DNA from: Gracilaria domingensis
Taxonomy: Eukaryota; Rhodophyta; Florideophyceae; Gracilariales; Gracilariaceae
DNA length: 45,404 nucleotides
NCBI GenBank assembly: GCA_022539475.1
Contig: VCMS01000002.1
Span: 597,699-643,102 of the forward strand
Reading direction: 5' to 3'
Shown here: positions 10,417-20,021 of the stretch, in pieces
Position numbering within the stretch: position 1 is the first letter of the stretch
How the letters are laid out: the number at the start of each line of letters is the position of its first letter
Notes under the pieces: model-generated
The model's input: the letters and a program-made list of their open reading frames with translations, nothing else
Told to the model about the DNA's origin: nothing
Database searches by the model: none
Program-made: the position numbers and the translations under genes

Positions 10417-13260
10417 ATGAACATATCGCGACCACCAACGCTTTCCTCTAGAATCTTGGATCGAATTCAGCAGGCGAGGATTGGCCCAGTTAGATATGCC
10501 CATACGGATCTGTTCATCGGTCCTTTTATTGGGCGTCACACTTCCAAGGTAAACTACAAACGTGTTTGTCTGGAAATCGGAGAACCCCATCGCTTTCGTC
10601 GACACCAACCACTTCTCGTGGTCACATCCGATTCTGGTTTTCCCGACCACCGTCTCATTGTCGTTGGAGGTGGGCATCGAATTTTGGTGGCCGCGCATTT
10701 TTTGCAGATTCCTATTCTCCCGTACCAGGTGCTCGATCTCTCAGGACTGACCGAGTTCGATAAGCCGGTGTCCGTTCTGACACATGACGCGTTAATTTCG
10801 CACCACCTCGAGGCGACTGAACCGAGGCCGCAACCGTATAGCCTTATGGAACAGGTGCTTTCTTTTGCACGTTTACAGGAGTACTGGTTGTGGCGCGAGG
10901 AGCAGAAGGTGATCAAATCGGGTAAGAGGCCAAAGAGAGCACCATCCATGACTCAGACGAAACTGATGGCCGCCTATGATGAATTGAAGGACGACACAGC
11001 AGAGAGCAGTAAGTACGCCATTGACTTCATGTCCCCACCAAACCCAAACACACGACATGGCTATATTTCCGGCGCTCAAAGATTACTCAAAGCTGGCGTG
11101 GTGCCCTTTCTCTGTGACCTCGAGTGCGAGGGATTAGCCACATTTCCTCGTCGTACTTTAAACGTGGTCAAAACTTGGTCGATTGAGAAGATCAAGGCCA
11201 GGACCCAGCTCTGGATTTCTCGTCGCAAGTCAGGCTCACCCTGTGACTACAGGTTCACAGATACGACGGGTAGTGAGGTGGATGGGCGGGGTCGTGGACG
11301 CAAGAGAAAGGCGACAGATATATCTAAGCTCACAGACCCCCCGTCTGGGTGGGAGCAGTATCTCGATTGGAAACAAATGGGATCTGCCACTCTCGTTCAG
11401 GAGCTTCAGTCTAAACTGGACGAGGAGGAGAAACTCATGAATAAGAAGGATGTATTGGATGCAAATGAGGTCATTGTCCTGAACAAGAAGCTCGCTGCCA
11501 TGAAACAGGTTCAGAGTGATCTGGATGCTCTCAAGGATGAGGATTCAACCTCATTCGATTTGGCAGCAATGGTAAAGAGAGCAATGCAGAAGTACGATTA
11601 TGATACTGCCCGTAATGTATCCTTGATGGTTGCGGGAGGTTTGAATGAAGACAAGTTTATACTCTACAAGGATGATTACGATCACATCTCCGACTTCTCC
11701 AAACCATCAGATGTGTCTGTACTTTTCACCCTCATGTATCTCAATCAGTGGGATCCTCATTCTGTATCGATCATGCACATCTTAGAATCTCTTTCGATTA
11801 CGAACTGGTTTCAGAAGAAGCTCGTCGAAGGCAAGCAACCCTTGCTTTCCCTCCAAAGCGAGATCAAATCCAGGAAAGGGAAGACTTACATGATGCATCA
11901 ACGCTGCTGGCACGCAGAGTTAACACTGCTCCCTATTGTTGGCGCTTTCCACTGGACACTGGCCGTGTTGGTTAACTTTCCGAAGCTCTACGACGTTTTA
12001 GAGCATGGCCAACAGAAGGAAGGGAATGATAACTGTTCACCCAACGGTAAAACATCGTTCGTATTCTGGTTCGACAGCATGCATTCGTCACCCCACGATG
12101 GGTTCGACGACAACCTCATCTTCTATCTCCAAGCGGCGTACCCCGGTCGGCGTTCAATTTCCATTTCCGACTTGAAGAAACATGTGTCAATTCACCACAT
12201 TAGGGAGAAGTTGCAGAAGGAACTGGAATGTGGGTTCTGCGTTTCCTACAATGTTTCATTATTATCGAAAAGGTATAAATTATTGCTCAACGGTGACTAC
12301 GAGAGTATTCGGGGTTATATGAAGTCAATGTACAAGTCATACACACTGGAGAACTACAAATGTGATGTACAACGTCGTTTACGGGTTCTTTCCGATGCGT
12401 ACGCGAAAAACCCCGGGTTCTACGTCCCTTCCGAGCCATTGTTCTGGAGGGAGAAAGCTTTGTCCACTACAGAGAAGCCAACCTCTCATGCCCCGGAACC
12501 CATCAAAAATAAATCTAAAGAGAGCCAACATCTGCAGTCTTCCTTAAGCGTGGAGCCCAGCGCCAAAGAAGAGGAGGATGATGATGACTTTGTGGACCTC
12601 TCATCTAAGCGGCGAAAACTGAATGTGGATCCAGGTAGACAAGGACTACCTCTGGCGACCCCTGGAAGTGTCCCTGACCCTCTTGTGAAGGCAGATCCAA
12701 AGGTAAAGGAGAGCCAGAGAGGCGCCCCAAGTCAGAAAAACACTCGTAATGATGCACAGGAAAAGAAAGAAGAGAGTCGATTTAACGTGTTGCTTCGAAA
12801 CGCGTTAGTCGGGGTCCTTCACGGACTCATTGGCATGAACGGGCCATCCTCAGACCCAATTGATATTCACGCCGTTACCTCGTCTGTTTTCAACGACGGA
12901 GATGTCAAAGACCAAATCACCCGCATGAGCTCCGGACAGGATATTGGGAATGCGATGGAGACACTGACCCCGATCATCATCGCCAAGTTTCGATCCCTTA
13001 CAGAGCCGACACCACCAATTTCCTCCGAACCGGCAAGAAGCACAGCTCCAGCGGCTTCTAACAACACAGCGACGAAGGTTATGGCTCCAACGCCCATGAG
13101 GCGACAACAGCTTTTCGATTCATCTCCGGTAGCTATCGTCGAAGAAGGCATTTCCCTCGTCGCTACCGAAAAAGATAATGACATCAAGCAGGAATGGGAA
13201 GTCTGCTTTTGGAATATGCAGACTCTTGTGGCGAAGATGAAAAACAAAAGTCGCCAATAA
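10417..13260 (+). CDS. ParB-like domain fused to Ulp1-type cysteine protease, 947 aa
   Basis: Start ATG 10417 (TCCAACATGAAC); stop TAA 13258-13260 inside AATAAA. Residues ~24-108 resemble the ParB/sulfiredoxin-like N-terminal fold: a strand-loop segment, then VVGGGHRILVAAHFLQIP (82-99), matching the G-x-R-R-x-x-A-A box of ParB. Residues ~325-380 are a predicted coiled coil (ELQSKLDEEEKLMNKK). Residues ~445-620 read as a Ulp1/SENP-type (C48) protease: LLPIVGAFHWTLAVL with His512, WFDS with Asp553, and ECGF with Cys605 preceded by Gln600, giving the His-Asp-Gln-Cys set in family order. This family cleaves SUMO-like modifiers or polyproteins. The remainder is acidic, with an SKRRKL nuclear-signal-like motif, then a ~150-aa C-terminal helical region. 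No intron or break is visible. It lies between the 641-aa gene and the tyrosine recombinase, suggesting a mobile-element gene. The ParB call is less sure than the protease call. Confidence 0.75.
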   Translation: MNISRPPTLSSRILDRIQQARIGPVRYAHTDLFIGPFIGRHTSKVNYKRVCLEIGEPHRFRRHQPLLVVTSDSGFPDHRLIVVGGGHRILVAAHFLQIPILPYQVLDLSGLTEFDKPVSVLTHDALISHHLEATEPRPQPYSLMEQVLSFARLQEYWLWREEQKVIKSGKRPKRAPSMTQTKLMAAYDELKDDTAESSKYAIDFMSPPNPNTRHGYISGAQRLLKAGVVPFLCDLECEGLATFPRRTLNVVKTWSIEKIKARTQLWISRRKSGSPCDYRFTDTTGSEVDGRGRGRKRKATDISKLTDPPSGWEQYLDWKQMGSATLVQELQSKLDEEEKLMNKKDVLDANEVIVLNKKLAAMKQVQSDLDALKDEDSTSFDLAAMVKRAMQKYDYDTARNVSLMVAGGLNEDKFILYKDDYDHISDFSKPSDVSVLFTLMYLNQWDPHSVSIMHILESLSITNWFQKKLVEGKQPLLSLQSEIKSRKGKTYMMHQRCWHAELTLLPIVGAFHWTLAVLVNFPKLYDVLEHGQQKEGNDNCSPNGKTSFVFWFDSMHSSPHDGFDDNLIFYLQAAYPGRRSISISDLKKHVSIHHIREKLQKELECGFCVSYNVSLLSKRYKLLLNGDYESIRGYMKSMYKSYTLENYKCDVQRRLRVLSDAYAKNPGFYVPSEPLFWREKALSTTEKPTSHAPEPIKNKSKESQHLQSSLSVEPSAKEEEDDDDFVDLSSKRRKLNVDPGRQGLPLATPGSVPDPLVKADPKVKESQRGAPSQKNTRNDAQEKKEESRFNVLLRNALVGVLHGLIGMNGPSSDPIDIHAVTSSVFNDGDVKDQITRMSSGQDIGNAMETLTPIIIAKFRSLTEPTPPISSEPARSTAPAASNNTATKVMAPTPMRRQQLFDSSPVAIVEEGISLVATEKDNDIKQEWEVCFWNMQTLVAKMKNKSRQ

Positions 13261-13261
13261 A
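13256..13261 (+). terminator. Polyadenylation signal overlapping the stop codon
   Basis: AATAAA contains the TAA stop of the ParB/Ulp1 gene, as in the gene ending at 4407. Confidence 0.45.
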
Positions 13262-13826
13262 GTGCGCCCCCTCTGCCATGTTATCTCACTATGTCTCCGC
13301 CTTCCACCGAAGTGATGCTGTCGGGTTTCGATACCAAGAAGGTCTTCTTCAAGCGAGCCATCGAGAGGGCTCATCTACCGACCCAGTGGTAGACTTCGCT
13401 CATTACATTCATCCCCAGGACATGTCGAAACAAAGACCCATGCATCCAATACATCTCTGCCTGTCGATCATAACGACATAGTTGAAAACTACCGTCGTCA
13501 TAAAGTTCGCCTCCACATTCACGTAGCTCTAAAGGTGCAATTGAGGAACTCACACGGTCATATCGCCCACAGATGCCTCCTGCACATCGCTACATTATCT
13601 TCACTACTGCCGTGCCAGTACCTCATGTTCTACGGCTCCCACTACGACACTTCGCCGCAGTGCTGCATATTGAAGGCGAATAAGATAGATAACGTGCCAG
13701 CCGAGACTGGAACTGAAATGAATAAACTGAATCAACACAAACACGTTCAAATCATAGCCACCTTATTTTACTGAAATGATTTCACAGAAATCGTTCTACA
13801 ACAGCCCCGTACTACATAAGAGCAAG
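13262..13826. other. Convergent intergenic stretch
   Basis: Lies between the 3' ends of the plus-strand ParB/Ulp1 gene and the minus-strand recombinase. Only short overlapping ORFs; no structure seen. Confidence 0.4.
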
Positions 13827-15041
13827 CTAATTTCGGCTGCGACGGCGACGGCCGCGTCGAATTCGCTCAATTTCATTCTCGTTTTCGCATCCATCACCTT
13901 CGTTCCGCTCCCTCCCCATTTCTTCTTCTTCCTCCCCTTCTTCTAATATGGCTAAGCCAAAATAACCCTCATCTACCCCGGAGTCATCTTCGGCATCGCT
14001 GCCATTCCCGTCGCCATCTAAAGGACTTCCTGGGCAGCTGTCGTTCACAAAACGCTCTTCGATATCCTCTTCTCCATCGGTTTCCTCTCCTAGGATGCTA
14101 CAGAAATGTCTGGTGAGCAGGGCCGTGATTTCCTGGAAGTCTTCGCTGTAACAAGACATATACGTCGTGCGCAACTGTTCCACGGATGTATTCATCTGTT
14201 TTGCAATAAGATTGAGGAACTTATCCTCGTCCATGTTCTTGCCATTCTTCTCAAATTTCCCGTTACGATAGTCATGGAGCATGACGGTAGCGAAGCTGGT
14301 GCGCAGAGTCATGGCTGTTACGGAAGTCAAGGAACGGTCCACGCCAAACATGAACGTCTTAATCGAGCGACTGATGTGCGAGGTGGTCATATAGAGTCCG
14401 GTTCGAGAATGAAGTAGCAATGGTCTGTGGCGCTTGAACTCCTTCGTAACGGGCATTTTCCGTCTCCTGAGAACAATTGGCCGAACAACTTCCACATGAA
14501 ATGCAACATACGGCAGAACAAATCTCGGGAAATTCACGTTCGGAACGTCTAAAGCCCTCGCAGTTTTCTCCCGGAATGTTCTCATCTCAAACACCCCCCT
14601 TGCCTTCCCCATTTCAATCGACCAACAAGATTTCAACACCTCTCTCTTTGGGCACTGGAGTCTTGCATACGCTTGCGGCCTTTGACCCCCTCCAGTAAGC
14701 GCAATCAACCCCAGAAAGTTGAGACACCACTTCTCGAGTAGACCCTTCGTACTGGTTAACTCCTCCACGGCAACCTTCTTACTCTCTCGTCCGACTGTCA
14801 CATTGAATTCGTCAATGATGTCGCCAAGCTTAGCACGGGCAGTTCGAATTCCGAGTTCGAGATGCTTCTTAGTGACGATTGTCTGATTCAAAATTCGATC
14901 GTCAGCGCTTTGATTGGCCCGATACTGCTCGCGTGCCCTGCTCTTCGCAGCATTGAATGTGTTGTTCAACATCATCTCCACTCGTCGCACCTTATTTTTA
15001 TCTTCACCCTCCATCATTTTCAGTGTTGCGTACTTGCACAA
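13827..15041 (-). CDS. Tyrosine recombinase, catalytic part (frame 3 of 3)
   Basis: The ORF begins in the open frame near 15041 (no ATG; first codon listed is TTG) and stops at TAG 13827. Counting from 15041, the layout is that of a phage-integrase/Crypton-type catalytic domain: TGGGQRPQAYARLQ with Arg121 as the first catalytic Arg; Lys159 a candidate for the beta-hairpin Lys; TAMTLRTSFAT with Arg247 in the H-x-x-R box, though the His position is Met244; then LIAKQMNTS...LRTTYMS with Tyr294 as the nucleophile (the usual GH before it reads AK). The C-terminus after ~305 is acidic and ends in an Arg-rich tail. The frame overlaps the upstream 227-aa ORF, which holds the probable core-binding domain, and is shifted -1 from it. 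Two non-standard catalytic positions leave activity uncertain; Cryptons vary here. Confidence 0.7.
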   Translation of the reverse strand: MCKYATLKMMEGEDKNKVRRVEMMLNNTFNAAKSRAREQYRANQSADDRILNQTIVTKKHLELGIRTARAKLGDIIDEFNVTVGRESKKVAVEELTSTKGLLEKWCLNFLGLIALTGGGQRPQAYARLQCPKREVLKSCWSIEMGKARGVFEMRTFREKTARALDVPNVNFPRFVLPYVAFHVEVVRPIVLRRRKMPVTKEFKRHRPLLLHSRTGLYMTTSHISRSIKTFMFGVDRSLTSVTAMTLRTSFATVMLHDYRNGKFEKNGKNMDEDKFLNLIAKQMNTSVEQLRTTYMSCYSEDFQEITALLTRHFCSILGEETDGEEDIEERFVNDSCPGSPLDGDGNGSDAEDDSGVDEGYFGLAILEEGEEEEEMGRERNEGDGCENENEIERIRRGRRRRSRN

Positions 15042-15676
15042 TGTGCGTAGAGCATTGCACTTTCCTGCGACAGTCGGGAATGAGGCGGTTTGATAAAGTA
15101 GTTGACAAAGATGCGCACAAGCGACTCATTGGCCATCAATTGGTAAAGCGCCATAGGTTTCCACCCATCCCTTCGATCCATGGCACCAGAAGAAATGGCC
15201 CAGCGCATGAACTGTCCAATAATAGACCGGAAGACGTCAAAACTGGCATTCTCGGCTTTCCCCATCAGAAGCTCCTTCGTCCTGTAGCGAACCATATAGA
15301 GATCATTCAGGTCAATACAGTTTTCCACAATTACCTTCAACCCAGGGTACACAACCTTCCCTTTCGCGGCGCGGCAATTCTTCTCCTGCAACAAGGCATT
15401 CGAACTGATAAAGTAGTCTGGGCAGCGACAGAGTTGGTCACGGATCATTGAATGCCATAGTTCTTTTGGAGTTTTGTTCCTCAACTCCTCCTTTCGCTGC
15501 TGCAGCCGATGGAACCGTCGCTCTTCGGCACTTAGTCTTCCTGACTTCTTCGCCACCCCTCTCGTACTCCTCCTGCGTCCGGGGGTGGCACGGAACCTTC
15601 CGGAGTTCATATCCTCTAGACGCTCGAACAGAGCGTTACGCCTGGCCGATAGATCCTCCTCTTGTGCCTTCAGCAT
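15020..15676 (-). CDS. Tyrosine recombinase, core-binding part (frame 2 of 3)
   Basis: First ATG at 15676; the frame is open from ~15764. Stop TGA at 15020. The product is helical with an early basic segment (GRRRSTRGVAKKSGR) and a later stretch in which YMVRYRTKELLMGK and VRIFVNYFIKP look like helices of a SAM-like DNA-binding domain that normally precedes the catalytic domain of tyrosine recombinases. It ends by running past the beginning of the catalytic frame, which is read at -1 relative to this one. Alone it would be a truncated DNA-binding protein; joined to the next frame it would give a complete recombinase. Whether the joins are decay, sequencing error or programmed frameshifts cannot be told from this copy. 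Confidence 0.5.
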   Translation of the reverse strand: MLKAQEEDLSARRNALFERLEDMNSGRFRATPGRRRSTRGVAKKSGRLSAEERRFHRLQQRKEELRNKTPKELWHSMIRDQLCRCPDYFISSNALLQEKNCRAAKGKVVYPGLKVIVENCIDLNDLYMVRYRTKELLMGKAENASFDVFRSIIGQFMRWAISSGAMDRRDGWKPMALYQLMANESLVRIFVNYFIKPPHSRLSQESAMLYAHCASTQH

Positions 15677-15690
15677 GGCGTCTAAATCGA

Positions 15691-16404
15691 TTACACGCAC
15701 CACCGAAGCCTCTTCCCCTTCATCGTCAGCGACGTTGCCTCCGCCAACATCCTCGAAGCAACGACCCTTTCATCCTCAACGCCGTCGAAGCTTAGCTTCC
15801 TAACAGCCATCGCGCAAGACGCTTGACGGGCGTTGTTCCCAAGATCGGATGTGTCAACAAAGTGATCAAGCACGTTCCCACTACGGTCATCATCATACTC
15901 CACTCCGTCCAGAACACGATGCTCAACATCCTCATGTGCACGATTGCCAACTCGGCTCGGCTCGCTTGCGGTTTCCCTCCTCCCCATCTGCGGAGATATA
16001 TCCAACCCGAGAAGAACACGGCTCTTGCTGGGACAAGGAACGCTCTTCGCATCCAGACTACATTCGGAGACCTTCAACTTCTTTCTTTCCGGGGATGAGG
16101 CGGACAATGAGTCATCTCCGGAGTGCGCGGCTTTGGACCTTGCAGGATCTCTCCGCGCCGAGTCTGAAGTAACTCTCTCCGACCTCGGACAGTCTGTCTT
16201 AGCTCTCTTCTTCAAGCTTCTCTTTCCGATGACACGGTCTTCGAGCTCGTAAACATCAACCGTGGAAGAGTGAATAGACTCATCAAGGAGCTCCCCGTCG
16301 GGGCCCATGTCCCCACCTCGGCCTTGGTTCCCCTTCTTTGTGTGCACACGGACCTTCGTACGCTCCGTGCGGTTCTGTACCGGACCTTCAATGACGGTCT
16401 TCAT
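15691..16404 (-). CDS. Disordered N-terminal ORF upstream of the recombinase (frame 1 of 3)
   Basis: ATG at 16404 (the frame is open a little further up); stop TAA at 15691. The product is low complexity: Lys/Arg-rich start, many Ser, Asp and Glu, and basic clusters such as GKRSLKKRAK and ERKKLKV. It ends ~15 nt before the first ATG of the next frame, while that frame itself is open through the overlap at -1. It may be a separate small nuclear protein or the disordered N-terminus of the recombinase. No domain is recognised. Confidence 0.45.
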   Translation of the reverse strand: MKTVIEGPVQNRTERTKVRVHTKKGNQGRGGDMGPDGELLDESIHSSTVDVYELEDRVIGKRSLKKRAKTDCPRSERVTSDSARRDPARSKAAHSGDDSLSASSPERKKLKVSECSLDAKSVPCPSKSRVLLGLDISPQMGRRETASEPSRVGNRAHEDVEHRVLDGVEYDDDRSGNVLDHFVDTSDLGNNARQASCAMAVRKLSFDGVEDERVVASRMLAEATSLTMKGKRLRWCV

Positions 16405-16739
16405 CGCTTTCCCTTTCGGCACAGAAGACTTCTCCGGATGGGCTTCGGAATTATGGTTATTGGGATAAAGGTGGGGGCGCTGAATCCACTTCGTCCATCA
16501 TGAAGTTGATAATATGGTCGCTCATCTTCAAAGTACTGGTGATAGGTCGTTTTCTCAGCTACGAGGACTGGAACGAGTCGCGAAAACAAATGAGAAGCAG
16601 ATGCGAAGATTCTGAGAAAGCTCTCCGATGCGTTACTTCCGCTTGTTGAAATCATTCCCGAGTCTCTATTTATACTCCTTCCAGAGTACTAGGCATTGGA
16701 AAGCACTCGTCGAGCGCTCCGCAAATTTCGATCGGAATT
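16405..16739. other. 5' flank of the recombinase locus
   Basis: Short ORFs only. No promoter motif or repeat is clear. Confidence 0.3.
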
Positions 16740-17250
16740 CCCAAACTGTTTGTTTCCGATGTGTTAACTCTCTGATTATGGCCCTATGTAACATCTCTTT
16801 CCCATATGTAACGCTGCTTCCGCATTTCGAGTTAATACATTGTTGTAAGGCCCACCTCTGCCTAGTCTTCGCAACACTCACCCGAAATTTTTCATGGACA
16901 GGCATCTACCATGCTACTTATATTTTAAATGGTATGACTACTCATTACGAAAGTATCATCTTTTACTTCAGATCGGACGTTTCATGATGCCCTTAACATC
17001 ATTTGGGAGACCTAACTTTATCCACGATGAGTTAAAAGCTACCGTCCCACAACTGCACGAAATCGTCATGGCGTGACATCGGCTATTCAAATCAATGGTT
17101 CATACCTAAAATATCCGAAGAACCACTTGCTGACTTACAGCCCAAATTCACGGTATCATTTTAGAAAATGGTTCTCTCCGATTGACTGGTATAGATTCCG
17201 CCCTGTAAGTCCTTTCCTGCAGCTCAACAAACGTTTTTTATCACTACGTG
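16740..17250. repeat. Subtelomeric repeat module, diverged copy
   Basis: Shows TTTCCGATG(T/C)GTTA, GGTTATGG-like, CATGCTAC...TATTTT and a trailing block with TTACAGCCCAAATTCACGGTATC-like sequence (near 17137) that recurs near 18265 and 18925. This is the most diverged member of the family extending to 19060. Confidence 0.65.
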
Positions 17251-17280
17251 CTGTAATCTTCAGAGATGCTTCTTCTGACG

Positions 17281-17411
17281 CGTCGAGCACCCCTCATCGA
17301 TGAACACATGACAGTTCGGTTCCGATGCGTTAGCTTGCTTGTCATAACGCGTCGGGCACCCCTCATCGATCAACACATGACAGTTTGGTTCCGATGCGTT
17401 ACCTATTTGGT
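17281..17411. repeat. 69-bp tandem duplication
   Basis: CGTCG(A/G)GCACCCCTCATCGAT followed by ACACATGACAGTT(C/T)GGTTCC occurs at 17281 and 17350. A third copy near 17777 has its CACCCC expanded into a 12-C run. Confidence 0.8.
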
Positions 17412-18179
17412 TATGGTCTTATGCATAATCGCTTCCCCCAATGTCAAACCGTTACACCATTCCCCATCAATGCATTGTTTTAGGGCCCCGCATACGCCTA
17501 CTCTTCACAACAAGCATTTCTAAAGTTTGGGAACACTTCTAACATGCTACATTTATTTTGAAATGTATGAACCCATTTTCACGACCATTATACAAGTGAG
17601 GCTCATTGTACGCATGACGCTCAATATGCACGTGACACTCATTATAGACGTATCACCTTATACATCAGAGTGGACACTTCATTAAGCAGTTCACACCAAT
17701 TGTGAAGGTTATCACTCTCCGCGATGACTCCAAACGTCCGTCACACAAGTGCATTCGAAGATGTTTGTCATAACGAGTCGAGCCCCCCCCCCCCATCGAT
17801 CATTACATGACAGTTTGGTTCCGATCCGTGACCTATTTGGTTATGGTCATATGTTTAACCGCTTTCCACCATGTCACGCTGTTACACCATTCCCCATCAA
17901 TGCATTATATTACGGCCCCGCATACGCCTACTCTTCACAAGAAGCATTCGTAAAGTTTGGGAACACTTCTAACATGCTACATTTATTTTGAAATGTATGA
18001 AGCCATTTCCACGCCCATTATACAAGTGAGGCTCATTGTACGCATGACGCTCAATATGCACGTGACACTCATTATAGACGTATCATCTTATACACCAGAG
18101 TGAACACTTTATGAAGCAGTTCACACCAATTGTGAAGGTTACCACTCTCCGCGATGACTCCAAACGTCCGTGTGTCGCA
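17400..18179. repeat. 430-bp tandem duplication
   Basis: GTTACACCATTCCCCATCAA is at 17451 and 17881 (period 430). The copies remain very similar through GCCCCGCATACGCCTACTC, AACATGCTACATTTATTTTG and GATGACTCCAAACGTCCG. The short ORFs in each copy do not carry a convincing common protein. Confidence 0.9.
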
Positions 18180-19060
18180 CAAGTGCACAACATCGTCATG
18201 TCATGATATCATCAGTTCCAATCCATGCTTCTCAAGGAAAGAATACCAAAACACGTTTGCTTACTTACACACCAAATTTACAGCATCTTTATAGAAAATG
18301 AATCTCTCGACATGACCTTCGTATGTTCTGTCCTGTAATTTACCCCCCGCAATTCGGCTTCCCCATAACTTCACATAGTATAATATCGCTTCTTTCTGTA
18401 ACTGTACTGTTCGGATAATGAAAACGCACCGAGCGCACCACAAATTTCGATCAGGAGCCCATGACTGTACGCTTACGATGTGCTATCGTTTTGGTTATGG
18501 TCATATGTATAATCGCTTTCGACAATCCCACGATGATTACCATTTTACGCTACCCTTGATTGCATTCTTTTACAGCCGCACCTACGCCTACTACTCACAA
18601 AAGGCCTTCCTAGAATTTAATGGGAACGCCTCTAACATGTTACATTCATTGTGCCTTGCATGAGGACCTTCTCAAATTGATTATACAGATAAGGCTTATT
18701 GTACCCATGACGCTCAATTGGGGCGCGTGACTCTCATTTTACTCGTATCATCTTATACATCAGATCGCGCATTTTATGCAGCACTTCACATCCATTGCGG
18801 AACGTAACTCTGTTCACGAGGATTTCTGATCTTCCATCGCAAAACTGTAGGACATCGGCAACGCATGACATTAGCTAATCCAATACATGCTTCCCAAGGA
18901 GAGAATCTCTTCAACCATATGCTGACTTACAGCCCGAATTCACGACACCATTATAGAGATAATATCCCGCGAAATGATGGATATAGGCTCTATTCTGTAA
19001 ATCATTCTCCGCAGTTTGGCTTCGCCGCAACGCACACAGTATTACATAACTGGTCGCTGT
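18180..19060. repeat. Further diverged copies of the subtelomeric module
   Basis: 18440-18860 repeats the GGTTATGGTCATATGTATAA / CTACGCCTACT / AACATGTTACATTC / CATGACGCTCAAT order of the 430-bp unit at lower similarity. The trailing block (TTACAGCCCGAATTCACG, CTCTATTCTGTAAATCATT, GCAGTTTGGCTTC) is at 18925-19030 and in an older form at 18265-18360. Confidence 0.7.
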
Positions 19061-19154
19061 ATTATACTTCTTTCCACACGGATATGAACATATTATGATC
19101 AACCGTAAAATTCTATTCGTAACATTCCACACTGTTTCAGTCCATCCTTCCGCG

Positions 19155-19440
19155 GGGACAACATGACGTCGGGTACTCGCTTCCATTTGATTTATAACAT
19201 TGATAACAATCCATTCCCGGTATCGGTCTTCCCTCCACGACCGCATGACGTGGCCCGGTACTTGCTCCCATTATGTTTATAATTTATGTAACGTTATTTT
19301 ACTGTGTGCAGCAATTCTCCTGCAGCCTCATTACACGACACGACCGCATGACGTGGCCGGGTACTTGCCCCCAATATGTTTATATTTTATGTAATGTTCT
19401 TTTACTGTGTGCAGCCATTCTCCTGCAGCCCCAGCCCCAG
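19155..19440. repeat. ~100-bp tandem repeat
   Basis: CGACCGCATGACGTGGCC occurs at 19238 and 19341 (period 103), each followed by GGTACTTGC, ATGTTTATA, ATGTAA(C/T)GTT and CTGTGTGCAGC(A/C)ATTCTCC. A diverged partial copy starts near 19160. Confidence 0.85.
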
Positions 19441-20021
19441 TACACGGCGCGGTATATCCTCGCGTTTGCTCAGTCTTACTTCAAACTTCATGGAAAACCA
19501 CTGCCACAGAACGATTACCATCCTTTAGTTCGCCGATCTCTTACTAGATTGAAGCGCAATGACTGTATTTAACTGCTGATTTTCACTTTAATCAGACACT
19601 CTTCGCCCTCTCAAGATTGCGTTATTGCGCCGCAAATACTTTTGACATGAACAAAGCCGTTAACTCTCATTACCTCTTTCATAAAGTAAAATGGGTGCTG
19701 CGTACCTTCTGGTAGACATTTCGACGAAGCCTACAACACAGCATTAGCCAGGAAAACAACAGGCGCAGGTAACAACTACTTATATCAACAAAAACGACTA
19801 AAACCTTCACAAAGGGTGTTGAGGAAAAAGAGAAAAAAGGGGGGAAGAAATGGAGGTGAGAGAGAAGGGATCTTAATACAAAATGCCCAGCAAGCAGGGC
19901 AGGTATGGAAGGTCCGGTGTCCACGCACAGGTTTCATCGTTCTCGTCCACACTGCGCAGCATATTGGGCCAGGATATGCAACGCAGTGTGCACGGAAAGA
20001 TTCGAACCCACGATCTCCGGC
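19441..20021. other. Gene-free stretch with a polypurine tract
   Basis: 19821-19850 is 30 consecutive purines, continued after one T by a further ~19 purine-rich bases. Such a tract can form a triplex or act as a nucleosome-poor spacer. No gene is supported. Confidence 0.4.

Noticed and set aside
15000..15075. Short GT...AG intron joining the recombinase frames
   Set aside because: The 28-nt candidate leads into the third frame, not the catalytic frame.
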